Part shown: in pieces, positions 50,378 to 58,824 of the stretch
Numbering within the stretch: the first letter of the stretch is position 1
How the letters are laid out: each line of letters opens with the position of its first letter
Assembly: GCA_036645955.1 (NCBI GenBank)
Contig: JAVXND010000006.1
Location: forward strand, 10,355-74,354
Source of the DNA: Limiplasma sp036645955
GTDB lineage: Bacteria > Bacillota > Clostridia > Christensenellales > Aristaeellaceae
Reading direction: 5' to 3'
Length of the DNA: 64,000 nucleotides
The notes under the pieces: model-generated
Database searches by the model: none
Told to the model about the DNA's origin: nothing
What the model saw: only the letters and a program-made list of their open reading frames with translations
Program-made: the position numbers and the translations under genes

Positions 50378-50522
50378 GACGAACGAACCTTGAAGGAAGG
50401 AGGCAGGAAAGGCCGCAGGAATGGGGAATCAAACAGGCATGGGCGCGCCCGACGGGCTGCGCATGTCAAGGGGGAGGGCATGCGGAGCTCGCGGGCGCGT
50501 TCACAGAAGGGTGGTTTTCACC

Positions 50523-51293
50523 ATGCAAGCAACTGCGGATCAAGTTTGCTGGGTGCCAATTGAAGCCATTGTGGATGAATTGGGAGAAGAGCATACCCCC
50601 TGCATGGAAGCGCAAGGCGCAACAGTGCTGTTGGCTTCACGCGGGGATGGCCGATATACTTTGCTTGCAGGGCGGGAACGGCTATGCAAGCTCCGCGAGC
50701 AGGGGCAGGGCTGTGTGGATGCGGTGCTAAGCCCAACGGAGCTGTTGGAAGCGCGTTTGTCCGAATTGCTGGACAAGCTGATGCGCGGTGAATTGCATTA
50801 TTTAGACGAGGCGGAGGAATACCGCAGCTTGCTCAGCGGCACAGGGGTGAATGCGCAGGAGCTTGCTACACGCATAGGCCGTTCTGTGGCAACGGTACGG
50901 AAAAAACTGCGCTTGCTCAATTTGGGCGATGAGGTGAGTCGGTTTTTGCGCGAGCGTGGGTTTTGCGAACGCTATGCGCAGGAGCTTCTTCGTGTTCCTG
51001 GCTTGCAAGGGCGGATGCGTGTGCTTGCGCATGTGGCTGAGCATGACCTGACAGTAAAGGAGACGGAAAAGTTGATCGACGACGTGCTTGCCCATATGCC
51101 GGTGCCCATTACGGGCGGACGCCGAATGAAACCGCTGATGCGCGACTACCGCTTGTACTTGAATGCCATTCGCGGCATTGTAGAGCAGATGCGGGATGCG
51201 GGTCTGGATGCGAATATCCAAGTAACGGTAGGGCGGCGCGTGGCAGAGGTGCGGGTGTCGGTGCCGCTGTTTCAGCAAGGGAAGCAGGAATGA
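50523..51293 (+). CDS. ParB/Noc-like DNA-binding protein with reduced N-terminal domain
   Basis: The 256-residue protein keeps the ParB/Spo0J KorB-like helix-turn-helix (LDEAEEYRSLLSGTGVNAQE and LATRIGRSVATVRKKLRLLN). Its place after rsmG is that of noc, whose product keeps septa off nucleoids. The N-terminal ParB nuclease-like/CTPase domain is degenerate: the usual NPxQPR segment is missing and GERRxRA is replaced by YTLLAGRERLCKL. The frame begins at 50421, but ATG 50523 with AAGGGTGG upstream gives the better start; the extra 34 residues look like untranslated leader. No soj/spo0J follow; instead a repeat block begins. Confidence 0.78.
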   Translation: MQATADQVCWVPIEAIVDELGEEHTPCMEAQGATVLLASRGDGRYTLLAGRERLCKLREQGQGCVDAVLSPTELLEARLSELLDKLMRGELHYLDEAEEYRSLLSGTGVNAQELATRIGRSVATVRKKLRLLNLGDEVSRFLRERGFCERYAQELLRVPGLQGRMRVLAHVAEHDLTVKETEKLIDDVLAHMPVPITGGRRMKPLMRDYRLYLNAIRGIVEQMRDAGLDANIQVTVGRRVAEVRVSVPLFQQGKQE

Positions 51294-51331
51294 GGCGGCG
51301 CAGCTTGATGGGCAGCGCTATGGCAAGGAAC

Positions 51332-51475
51332 GCTGTGCTGTAGCAGGAGCACCGCGAACCTTAACCCGTGTCAATGAATGCTGTGCTGTAGCAGGAGCGC
51401 CGCGAACCTTAACCCGTGCCAATGAATGCTGTGCTGTAGCAGGAGCGCCTCGCTCCCTGTAGGGACACCATATAT
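51332..51475. repeat. 48-bp tandem repeat (three copies), fourth copy at 51807
   Basis: GCTGTGCTGTAGCAGGAGC starts at 51332, 51380 and 51428, followed each time by CCGCGAACCTTAACCCG-like sequence in the first two units. A further partial copy begins at 51807 (GCTGTGCTGTAGCATGAGC). The gap 51294-52016 contains no gene. Confidence 0.85.
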
Positions 51476-51525
51476 GGTGTCCGCCCAGTTGGCGTTCCAA
51501 CCCCTTCATCCACGCCAAGGAACGC
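51463..51525. repeat. Palindrome-containing dispersed repeat, copy 1
   Basis: The perfect 20-bp palindrome GGACACCATATATGGTGTCC (51463-51482) is followed by GCCCAGTTGGCGTTCCA and CCTTCATCCACGCCAAGGAA. The whole block recurs at 51842-51904 with two or three differences. Confidence 0.88.
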
Positions 51526-51639
51526 AGCCCTATACCATGAGCGCCGCGAACCCTGCACGAAACGTTCTTGACCGCGCCCGCCCCCTCAACAAAATGCCAC
51601 AAGCCGCTTTATCATCACGCATCCCCTGCGCTTGCTGCA

Positions 51640-51690
51640 ATGTGGGCATAACGCCAACAGGGCGGACACCATATATGGTGTCCCTACAAA
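51640..51690. repeat. Palindrome-containing dispersed repeat, inverted copy
   Basis: The same palindrome (51664-51683) is flanked here by ACGCCAACAGGGC on the left and CCTACAAATAT on the right, that is, in opposite orientation to the other two copies. Confidence 0.85.
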
Positions 51691-51841
51691 TATACTAGCA
51701 TGCCTATCCATACAGCGCTAACCAATGAATGACGCGACCCCTGCATGAAACGGTCTTAACCGTTTTGCCCAGTTGGCGTTTCCACCCCATACCCATGGCA
51801 AGGAATGCTGTGCTGTAGCATGAGCGCCTCGTTCCCTGTAG

Positions 51842-51904
51842 GGACACCATATATGGTGTCCGCCCAGTTGGCGTTCCACCCCCTTCATCCGCGCCAAGGA
51901 ACGC
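51842..51904. repeat. Palindrome-containing dispersed repeat, copy 3
   Basis: Palindrome at 51842-51861 followed by the same GCCCAGTTGGCGTTCCA block as copy 1. Confidence 0.88.
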
Positions 51905-52016
51905 TGCTTTTTGATGCCTATATAGTCCCTAAAATGAGATTGTCAATTGAATTCTAAAAAAATGTCGGGAAGGGCAGCATACAGCCTCAAACATCCGATA
52001 CGGCACAATCTTTCGA

Positions 52017-52052
52017 ATATGACTTGTTCTTGTCATATGACCTTTGTATAAT
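52017..52052 (+). promoter_or_regulatory. Promoter and operator of the WYL regulator gene
   Basis: The operator-like inverted repeat ATATGAC-N8-GTCATAT (52017-52038) covers the -35 box TTGTTC (52024-52029); 17 bases later a perfect TATAAT (52047-52052) follows. Because the -10 box includes the first possible ATG (52051), the protein must start further downstream. The same inverted repeat recurs before the next gene. Confidence 0.7.
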
Positions 52053-52071
52053 GGAACACGAGGTGAGGCAG

Positions 52072-52965
52072 GTGCAGATCAACAGACTTTTTGAAATGGT
52101 TTATATTCTGCTGGACAAGAAAAAGGTTACGGCGGGGGAGCTGGCACGGCGGTTTGAGGTGTCGCCCCGCACGATTTATCGGGATGCGGAGCTTTTATCC
52201 TCTGCTGGCATTCCCGTTTATATGACCAAGGGCAAGGGTGGAGGCATTTCGCTTTTGCCCGATTTTGTATTGAATAAAGCCGTGCTAACCGACAGGGAAA
52301 GGTCCGATATTCTTTCAGCACTCCACGCCGTGGAGGCAGTGAGCTTGGAGCAGGCAAACACAGCCGTACAAAAGCTTTCGTCCCTGTTTGGCGGCCAAAG
52401 TGTCGACTGGTTGGAGGTGGATTTTTCCGACTGGTCAAACGGAAACGAGGAATCAAAGCTCTTTTCCGCACTGAAAGCCGCCATTTTGGTTAAACAGCGG
52501 GTGGCGTTTTTCTATCACGGCAGTGAAGGCGGTCGGCGGCGCACCGTAGAGCCCTTAAAGCTCTGCTTCAAAGGGCAGAGCTGGTATCTTTACGCCTACT
52601 GCATGCTGCGGAAGGATTTCCGCTTTTTTAAACTGCGGCGCATCAAAGAATGGCTGTTGCTGGAGGAGCACTTTGAACGCCGTGCGCCCGCTAAAATTTT
52701 CGGGGAAGGCAAGGCGTTTCAAGCTGATTTTGTCACCGTCACGCTCAAAATCTCCAATGAGATGGCGTATCGGGTGTATGACGAATTTTCGGAGTATGAG
52801 AAGCTGACGGACGGTGACTTTCGGGTGACCTTTTCCATGCCGCAAAGCGATTGGTTATACCAATACCTCGCCACCTTCGGTGAGCACTGTGAGGTTTTAG
52901 CCCCAGAGGACGTTCGCAGGGAGTTGCGGGACAAACTGCAAAAGGCGCTGGAGCAATATAAATAA
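52072..52965 (+). CDS. YafY-type HTH/WYL-domain transcriptional regulator
   Basis: The 297-residue regulator has an N-terminal winged helix (RLFEMVYILLDKKKVTAGEL, then FEVSPRTIYRDAELLSSAGI) and a C-terminal WYL ligand-binding domain (VEPLKLCFKGQSWYLYAYCM, followed by FRFFKLRRIKEW) with a WCX extension. I start it at GTG 52072, five bases after GAGGTGAGG, because the ATG at 52051 overlaps the promoter. WYL proteins sense nucleic acid or small ligands and often govern stress or defence genes. The identical operator in front of its own gene and of the GNAT/YoaP gene 80 bases downstream suggests both are its targets. Confidence 0.9.
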   Translation: MQINRLFEMVYILLDKKKVTAGELARRFEVSPRTIYRDAELLSSAGIPVYMTKGKGGGISLLPDFVLNKAVLTDRERSDILSALHAVEAVSLEQANTAVQKLSSLFGGQSVDWLEVDFSDWSNGNEESKLFSALKAAILVKQRVAFFYHGSEGGRRRTVEPLKLCFKGQSWYLYAYCMLRKDFRFFKLRRIKEWLLLEEHFERRAPAKIFGEGKAFQADFVTVTLKISNEMAYRVYDEFSEYEKLTDGDFRVTFSMPQSDWLYQYLATFGEHCEVLAPEDVRRELRDKLQKALEQYK

Positions 52966-52986
52966 TATGACATGCTGTTGTCATCT
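52965..52986 (+). promoter_or_regulatory. Second copy of the WYL-regulator operator
   Basis: ATATGAC-N8-GTCATCT repeats the arrangement of 52017-52038 with a single arm mismatch. A -10-like TAAAAT follows at 52996-53001, the same distance from the operator as in the first promoter (within one base); the -35 is poor. Confidence 0.65.
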
Positions 52987-53044
52987 TTCTTTGGATAAAA
53001 TAATGTTGAAATAAGAAAAGGTGAATTTGCCAAAGGAGGGCACG

Positions 53045-53833
53045 ATGGAAATAATAGAGGTAACGGCGGAAAATTTGGGCACAGAGCATATTTGCTGTGC
53101 CATCTCCGACAAAAAAGGCGAAACCTGTGTCGCATCCAAAAAGGCGTGGATGCGTGAGCGGTTTGCGGACGGGCTGGTGTTCAAAAAGCTGGATGTCAGA
53201 GGAAAGGTGTTTATTGAATATCTGCCTGCTGAAAAAGCGTGGTGTCCGATTTTGGCGGAGGGCTATCTGTTTATCAACTGCTTTTGGGTGTCGGGGAAAT
53301 TTAAGGGACAGGGCTATGCAAACCAGCTTTTGGAGGGTTGCATTGCAGATGCCAAAAGCAAGGGAATGTGCGGGCTAGCGGTACTTTCCTCCCCTGAAAA
53401 GAGACCGTTTCTGTCCGATCCAAAATACTTGAAATACAAAGGCTTTCAAGTTGCTGATAGCGCGGCACCCTATTTTGAATTGCTTTATCTGCCCTTTGAC
53501 TGCAATGCGCTGGTGCCGAAATTCAAGCCCTGCGCTAAGAACGGGAAAATCAGAGATGATGGCATGGTGCTCTATTACACAAACCAGTGCCCCCATACGG
53601 ACAAATACGTTCCCAAGATTGCGGAGGTTGCCAGACAGCAGGGTGTAAAATTAATACTGCGCAAACTGGAAACCACCCAAGAGGCGCAAAATGCACCGTC
53701 CCCTTTTACCACATACAGCTTTTTTGATAACGGAACCTTTGTCACAAACGAAATTTTCAGCGAGAAGAAATTTGAGGCATTCTTGCAGGAACGCGGGATT
53801 TCAATGGCAGATGCAAATGATGATGGATTTTGA
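53045..53833 (+). CDS. GNAT N-acetyltransferase with C-terminal YoaP-like domain, copy 2
   Basis: The 262-residue protein repeats the architecture of the gene at 6724-7485: IIEVTAENLGTEHICCAISD at the N-terminus, the GNAT acetyl-CoA loop VSGKFKGQGYANQLLEGC and a C-terminal YoaP domain starting VLYYTNQCPHTDKYVPKIAE. The thioredoxin-like motif has one Cys here (CPHT). AAAGGAGG precedes the ATG. The two copies differ through most of their length, so the duplication is old or one copy was acquired. Its operator suggests control by the WYL regulator encoded upstream. Substrate unknown. Confidence 0.88.
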   Translation: MEIIEVTAENLGTEHICCAISDKKGETCVASKKAWMRERFADGLVFKKLDVRGKVFIEYLPAEKAWCPILAEGYLFINCFWVSGKFKGQGYANQLLEGCIADAKSKGMCGLAVLSSPEKRPFLSDPKYLKYKGFQVADSAAPYFELLYLPFDCNALVPKFKPCAKNGKIRDDGMVLYYTNQCPHTDKYVPKIAEVARQQGVKLILRKLETTQEAQNAPSPFTTYSFFDNGTFVTNEIFSEKKFEAFLQERGISMADANDDGF

Positions 53834-53861
53834 ACGGATGGAAACCATTGCACGATCATCA

Positions 53862-53897
53862 AACAGCCCTGCTGAGTTTCATTTCAGCAGGGCTGTT
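53862..53897. terminator. Intrinsic terminator
   Basis: The 14-bp stem AACAGCCCTGCTGA / TCAGCAGGGCTGTT (53862-53875 / 53884-53897) lies between the GNAT gene and the convergent TipA-like gene. Confidence 0.8.
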
Positions 53898-53899
53898 GC

Positions 53900-54502
53900 T
53901 TATTTTGCGCAGTAAACGGCGATTGCACGCGCCATAAAGGCGGCGGTGCCGACTCCGTTTTTGTCAAGGTTCGCGGTAAAGCGCTCGTCGCTTATATACA
54001 TTTGTCCCAGCCCTGCTAGAATTTCCATTGTACACTGGTAAAAATTAGCTGTGATGTAGGCTTGCCAGCTTGCCACCAATGCCTGAACCTCGTTGCTTTC
54101 GGGCGCAAGAGCACGGCTTTCGCCAAAGCGCTTGAGCAGGTCTGCACCTTCGCTGTTTAACTGCGTCCATTGCTGTTTGTCATAGCTGGCGGTTCTTTTG
54201 GCGCTTTCCTTGTATGCGTCGGTGTGTCCCCAGCGTGCTTTTGCCTCGGCGGCGTACTTGTTTTTGGCTTCCTCAAGCTCAGTTTTATCAAATGGTTGAA
54301 AGCTCATATCGTTCTCTCCTTTTATTGTGCGTTCCAGCAGTGCAAGCAAACCATCAAGACGGCTGCGTTTTTGCAAAAGCAGCTCTTTGTGTCTGGTCAA
54401 TGCCTCCGCTTTGTTGTACTGCGGATTTTGCATGATGCGCATGATGTCGGATAGCGAAAAATCCAGCTCCCTGAAAAACAGAATTTGCTGTAACACCTCC
54501 AA
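53900..54502 (-). pseudogene. MerR/TipA-like regulator lacking its N-terminal HTH
   Basis: The frame (200 codons) begins in the MerR coiled-coil linker (LQQILFFRELDFSLSDIMRI), followed by the complete TipAS antibiotic-binding domain (FDKTELEEAKNKYAAEAKAR to the end). The 40-45 residues with the winged helix that should precede are absent; in-frame TGA codons stand directly upstream and the start would be a TTG without ribosome site. Inside, ATG 54307 has AGGAG eight bases upstream and would make a free 135-residue TipAS domain. TipA of Streptomyces also makes such a short form by internal initiation. So it is either a decaying regulator or a stand-alone drug-binding domain. Confidence 0.75.
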
Positions 54503-54579
54503 TATTCATCATTTGGGAAGAACTGGTGCCAGTAGTACGTTGATATATTGGAACGGAAAAATATGAGGAGGAATCAAAC

Positions 54580-55407
54580 GTGAAACATTGCAAAATCACT
54601 ATGCTAGTTGCCGCGGCGTTTCTGGTTCTTTTCATGCCCATCGTTTCTCTTGCGAATACACAAACATGTTTTGTGAATCCAAACGGGGGACTTTATTACC
54701 ATGCGCGTCGTGATTGTGTACGCATTGCAGAAAAGTATTGGCCAGACATGATAGAAATCTTTGTGTCTAAATTAAGCGAAGACCAGTATGCTACGCTCAC
54801 ACAATGTACAGGATGATATGGAACCGTCCAACCATCACTTGCAAACGACGATCCTTACCATGCATATTACCAGAGTCCCTACGACACAGCAGATGATGTT
54901 TTTATTGACGCGGAGGGCAATGCTCGCGTTGGCGGCAGCTTGAAGCCTGGAATCTATACGGCATGGTCAGATGCAAATTGCAGTGGATCATTGCTGATAA
55001 CGGATGCACTTGGTCAAGCTATCCATACATATACCATGCAAGGTGCCGCAAGCTATACATTTTATCTGGGTGAAGGGATGGCGGTTTCGCTTCCGGCATA
55101 CTGCTCGCTGCGAAAACTGCAACGAAATGTAGGATTTCAGCAAGCGAACCAAAAGAATACCATTGTACAGTCGCGCTATATTACCATGCTCGAAATCCCC
55201 GGGCGTGAGTATTTTGTTACAAACATAGATGGAGAAAAAGGGTTTTGTAGGATTTCATCAATCGAATCTGAAATCAGCGGTGAACCTGTTAAGCAATTTT
55301 CTGTTTCAGAGGGGGAAGTAATTTCTATTAACCTTCAGGGAAACTATGATACATTTGTAGAATTTGTTCATTGCATTGTATGGTTCGAGGATGCTGGAAA
55401 TGGTTGA
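54580..55407 (+). pseudogene. Secreted protein gene interrupted by one in-frame TGA
   Basis: A GTG start with GAGGAGG opens a frame coding a signal peptide (ITMLVAAAFLVLFMPIVSLA) and 53 further residues up to QYATLTQCTG. The codon 54814-54816 is TGA. The same frame then stays open for 196 codons (YGTVQPSLANDDPYHAYYQS, ARVGGSLKPGIYTAWSDANC and on to the end at 55407). Together the parts would be a 275-residue secreted protein. No known family was recognised; the second half has beta-rich, possibly carbohydrate-binding-like segments. A simple nonsense mutation is the most likely reading; the last 40 bases overlap the convergent DUF4091 gene. Confidence 0.7.
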
Positions 55408-57002
55408 TTTTGATGCTGTCTAGGACTGGCTTGCGATACCTTCTCCAATAACTGCATCAGACCAAGACGGGCGGCGGCAACCTCCGCGCCGCTGCGGGCA
55501 TAGCTTCGGAACGTTGTGCACACTGTCTGGATCAGCTTGTCGGCTTCCTCTGGAGCGGCATCCACGGCCTGCATGAGAAGCTCGTAGTCCTCAGCACCAG
55601 CACGCTGGGCTTCAAAGCGCATACTGCGCCACGGTTCATCGTTATCGCCGGGGTACACGATGTGCGCATCTCCGGCGGGCAGCAGTGCGCCCTTGTGCGG
55701 GCAGCAGGCACTGTGCCAGATGTCGTCCCCGATGTAATAATTAAACCCCCAGTGCAGAAACCCTGACAGCCTGTAAAGCGCGCCCATCCACAGCACCGTG
55801 CGGCTCACGGCCAGCGGCAGATCCATACTGCGGTTCATGGCGGGCCCTGCTGGAAATGCACAGGTGTAAAACCACATTTCTTCCCCCGCCGCTTGTAATG
55901 CTTGATAGTCCTCCAACCATTTTTCGTAGCTGTCCTGCTTTGGAATCCAGATGTCGATGCCGCCGCCTAGGTTGGTGGTTTCTACCGCATCAAGGATGGG
56001 CACGCCAGGCAGAAATTTGCGGCACATGGCGGCGAGCACGCGGTAGGTCTTGTCGTTGTGCGTTTGCGGCTCATCGGCCAGTGCCTGCGTCATGCGGCCT
56101 TGCCAGCCGTTGTCTTGGATCACACGCGCCCATTGGGAAAAGTAAAGGCGCATTTGCAGATACCCCTGCGGGGTGCTGATGCCGACGGTTTGATCCCAAT
56201 GGGGATAGTACTCGTTATCATCCCATTCATGCCAGTGAGCCACATGCCCGCCGCACAGCATGACAGCGCCCTCCGCAAGCGCAATGCGCCCAGCCTGCTC
56301 TGCAAAGGAAAAATCGAACCCAGCCAGCGTGCCCTGCAGGTATACGGCTTCGCCTGGCGGCAGTAGGATATGCGTACAGCGCATGTCGAGCTGTGCGCGG
56401 ACATAGCTTCGAAATGCCCGCCAGTAGCCGTTTCCGCCCTTTGCAAGCCCGTGCTGTCGGGCAGGGCCGTCATAATCGAAAAAGTTGAGCATGCCCAAAC
56501 GGGACTGTGATGGCACGGGAACCAGCGGCGCATGCACCGTACAGCGGATGGGGAGCTCCGTTTTGTCCGCGCCGACCGTGATTGTGAGCGTGCCAGAATA
56601 TTCTTTGGGTGCTTCATCAGTAGCCGCCTGTACGCACAGATAGAGCGCAAGCGGCTTTCCGTCGGGTAGCTCCTCTTGTGCAAGCGGCTTTAGCGCGTCA
56701 AAAACCTCAAAGGGGGCTTGGCGCGTGACGAAATTTTGACAGCTTTCGTAGTCGGTCGTCGTCATCAGCGTGGGCGAGGTATTTTCGTTTACGCCCACGG
56801 GGAGCAGGCGGTACAGCTGTACTGCTGGCCCCTGTCCGCCGTCCCAGCGGAGCGCCGCAGAAAGCGTGTCGGAAAGAACACCGCCCAAAAGCTGTGCCCC
56901 GTCATGACCGCCGCGAGGCAGGTGCAGGTTGATGCGGGACAGCTTGCTATGCGCGGAATCGGGGTACAGCCAATCGGTATCGCTGAAAACTGAAAAATGC
57001 AT
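55368..57002 (-). CDS. DUF4091 (GH123-like) glycoside hydrolase domain protein
   Basis: The 544-residue protein resembles the DUF4091 group related to GH123 beta-N-acetylgalactosaminidases: a beta-sandwich N-terminus (SGTLTITVGADKTELPIRCT), then a barrel with MLNFFDYDGPARQHGL and the Asp-Glu pair in TQALADEPQTHNDKTYR as the likely catalytic site. The C-terminal LHWGFNYYIGDDIWH and the PGDNDEPWRSMRFEAQRAGA segment with its arginine are typical. There is no signal peptide. The start ATG 57002 has AGGAGG nine bases upstream, inside the end of the kinase gene. It is the third gene of the RR-HK-hydrolase operon. Substrate specificity is not deducible. Confidence 0.82.
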   Translation of the reverse strand: MHFSVFSDTDWLYPDSAHSKLSRINLHLPRGGHDGAQLLGGVLSDTLSAALRWDGGQGPAVQLYRLLPVGVNENTSPTLMTTTDYESCQNFVTRQAPFEVFDALKPLAQEELPDGKPLALYLCVQAATDEAPKEYSGTLTITVGADKTELPIRCTVHAPLVPVPSQSRLGMLNFFDYDGPARQHGLAKGGNGYWRAFRSYVRAQLDMRCTHILLPPGEAVYLQGTLAGFDFSFAEQAGRIALAEGAVMLCGGHVAHWHEWDDNEYYPHWDQTVGISTPQGYLQMRLYFSQWARVIQDNGWQGRMTQALADEPQTHNDKTYRVLAAMCRKFLPGVPILDAVETTNLGGGIDIWIPKQDSYEKWLEDYQALQAAGEEMWFYTCAFPAGPAMNRSMDLPLAVSRTVLWMGALYRLSGFLHWGFNYYIGDDIWHSACCPHKGALLPAGDAHIVYPGDNDEPWRSMRFEAQRAGAEDYELLMQAVDAAPEEADKLIQTVCTTFRSYARSGAEVAAARLGLMQLLEKVSQASPRQHQNQPFPASSNHTMQ

Positions 57003-57006
57003 GTCC

Positions 57007-58824
57007 TTAATCCTCCTGCGTCTGTTCTTGCGGCTCAATGGTCGGGATATAGACTGTAACGGTTGTCCCCTCGCCTAAACGGCTGATGCAGGACAGACCA
57101 AACGGCTCGCCGTAGGCCAGGCGCAGTCTGTCATGGATGTTGCGCACACCATAGCCCCCGGGAGCGGCTGTAATCTGACCCGGCGCGGCAGGGGAAAAGT
57201 TGGCGAGGCGGGTGGCTTCATCCATCCCAACGCCATCGTCCTCAATGGTGATGCGAATACCCTCCGATTCGCGGCGTACCACCACGGCCACACAGCCGCA
57301 TTTCGACGGCTTTTCAAAAATGCCGTGGATGATTGCGTTTTCGATCAGCGGCTGAAGCACGATCTTGATGATTTGGCATTGTGCGGCGGAGGGGTCAAGC
57401 TCCCAACGGACAGAAACGCGGTTTTCAAACCGCATGTTTTGGATGTCAACATACAGCTGTGCGTGCTTGAGCTCGTCGGACAGGGGAATCACCTCGCGGC
57501 CCTTGCTAAGGGAAAGGCGGTAAAAACGACCCAGCGCGTTTACCATGCGGCTGATTTCGGGGATGTTGCGGCTGATGGCGGTGCAATTGATCAGATCCAG
57601 CGAGTTGTACAGAAAATGGGGGTTGATTTGTGCCTGAAGGGCCTTCAGCTCCAAATTTTTGATCTGCCTGCCGTATTCCACCCGCTCCTCCATCCGCGTA
57701 TCCACGCGATCCATCATCTGGTTGAAGCCCCTCATCAGTTGGGCGATTTCATCGTTGCCAGACGGCTCCAGCCGCACTGTAACGTTGCTCTTTTCCACGG
57801 CCTGCATTGTATCTGTGAGCAGAGATACCCGCTTTAGCGTGGATTGGCTGATGAAATAAGCCAGCAGATAGGCCGCCAGCGCAACGGCGATGACGATGAT
57901 CAGCATCTCAACGCTCAGCTCATGGCTCAGACGGAACACATCGCGGTAGGGCAGGATGCTTGCAATGCGCCAGCCAGACGGGCCAATGCCCTTGGACTGG
58001 ACATAGTAGTTTGTGCCGCTAGCCTGTATGGTTTCCCATGTGCCGCTTGGAGAATGGTGCAGCTGCTCCACCAGTGCGCCCATGCGCGAAGGGGGGATAT
58101 CCAAGCTGGATGTGAGCAGGATCTCATCCCCGCGCAAAAGCAGCAAAAGACCATTTTCGGTAATGGAGATCCCGCTCAAGAGCTCCTGCACATGGCGGGC
58201 GTCGATGTCCGCACGGAGGATGGCCAACGGCTCCTTTACACTGCGCGGATTGTATACCACCTGTATGGAAGAAAAGCACTCCTGCGCGGCTCCGGACGGG
58301 TCCCCAAGGTCGGCTGGTGCGCACCACAGCCGCAAACTGCCCTGCGCGGCGGACTGATACCAGCCGCTTTGCTCAATTTGACTGATTTGGACAATGTTGG
58401 TTCTGGTATTGGAGTATGGGTAATCGTTGCTGACATAGAGCTGGATGCGATCCACCCCAGATAAAATACGCAGGTGCTCGAAGGTGGTGGCAAGCTGGTC
58501 GGAATCCTCCAAACGGCGGATATAGGTAAAATCGCGCGGGTCGTTGGAGGCCATGGTATAGATCAGGGGATCTGTGGACAGGATGTCGATAACCCCGTCC
58601 AGCCGCCCCAGAAGATGCTCCAAAGACAAGCAGGTGTCGTCAAAGGCGTTTTGCGCGGCAGAAAAGGTCTGCTGCTGGATCACACTTTTCACGCGCAGGT
58701 AAGCATAGAGGGAAAACATCCCCAGCGGGATGACGATGAGCAGAAAGTAAATGCAGAGCAGCTTACTGCGGAGCTTTCCGCAGGAGGTGGACCACTGCAG
58801 CCACCGCAGAAGCTTATGCTTCAT
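57007..58824 (-). CDS. Sensor histidine kinase, YesM/LytS type
   Basis: The 605-residue kinase has an N-terminal membrane helix (LLCIYFLLIVIPLGMFSLYA), an extracellular Cache-like sensor (about 45-300), a second helix (MLIIVIAVALAAYLLAYFIS), a HAMP domain, the His_kinase domain with QAQINPHFLYNSLDLI (phospho-His) and an HATPase with TIEDDGVGMDEA and GGYGVRNIHDRL. It phosphorylates the response regulator encoded just upstream; its start overlaps that gene's stop by 11 bases with GGGGGAGG as ribosome site. YesMN-type pairs sense glycans and control adjoining lpl-like importers. Confidence 0.93.
   Translation of the reverse strand: MKHKLLRWLQWSTSCGKLRSKLLCIYFLLIVIPLGMFSLYAYLRVKSVIQQQTFSAAQNAFDDTCLSLEHLLGRLDGVIDILSTDPLIYTMASNDPRDFTYIRRLEDSDQLATTFEHLRILSGVDRIQLYVSNDYPYSNTRTNIVQISQIEQSGWYQSAAQGSLRLWCAPADLGDPSGAAQECFSSIQVVYNPRSVKEPLAILRADIDARHVQELLSGISITENGLLLLLRGDEILLTSSLDIPPSRMGALVEQLHHSPSGTWETIQASGTNYYVQSKGIGPSGWRIASILPYRDVFRLSHELSVEMLIIVIAVALAAYLLAYFISQSTLKRVSLLTDTMQAVEKSNVTVRLEPSGNDEIAQLMRGFNQMMDRVDTRMEERVEYGRQIKNLELKALQAQINPHFLYNSLDLINCTAISRNIPEISRMVNALGRFYRLSLSKGREVIPLSDELKHAQLYVDIQNMRFENRVSVRWELDPSAAQCQIIKIVLQPLIENAIIHGIFEKPSKCGCVAVVVRRESEGIRITIEDDGVGMDEATRLANFSPAAPGQITAAPGGYGVRNIHDRLRLAYGEPFGLSCISRLGEGTTVTVYIPTIEPQEQTQED

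Noticed and set aside
50421..50522. Earlier start of the ParB/Noc-like gene with a basic N-terminus that might mimic the Noc membrane helix.
   Set aside because: The GGAGG site is 17 or more bases from that ATG and the residues are Gly/Arg-rich without amphipathic pattern; ATG 50523 has a better site.
51318..51602. 94-codon minus-strand frame with repeated GAPATAQHSL.
   Set aside because: It reads through the 48-bp tandem repeat; no ribosome site and no conservation expected.
54814..54816. Selenocysteine codon.
   Set aside because: No clear hairpin with a typical bacterial SECIS loop follows, the protein has no known selenoprotein relation, and no sel genes are in the window.
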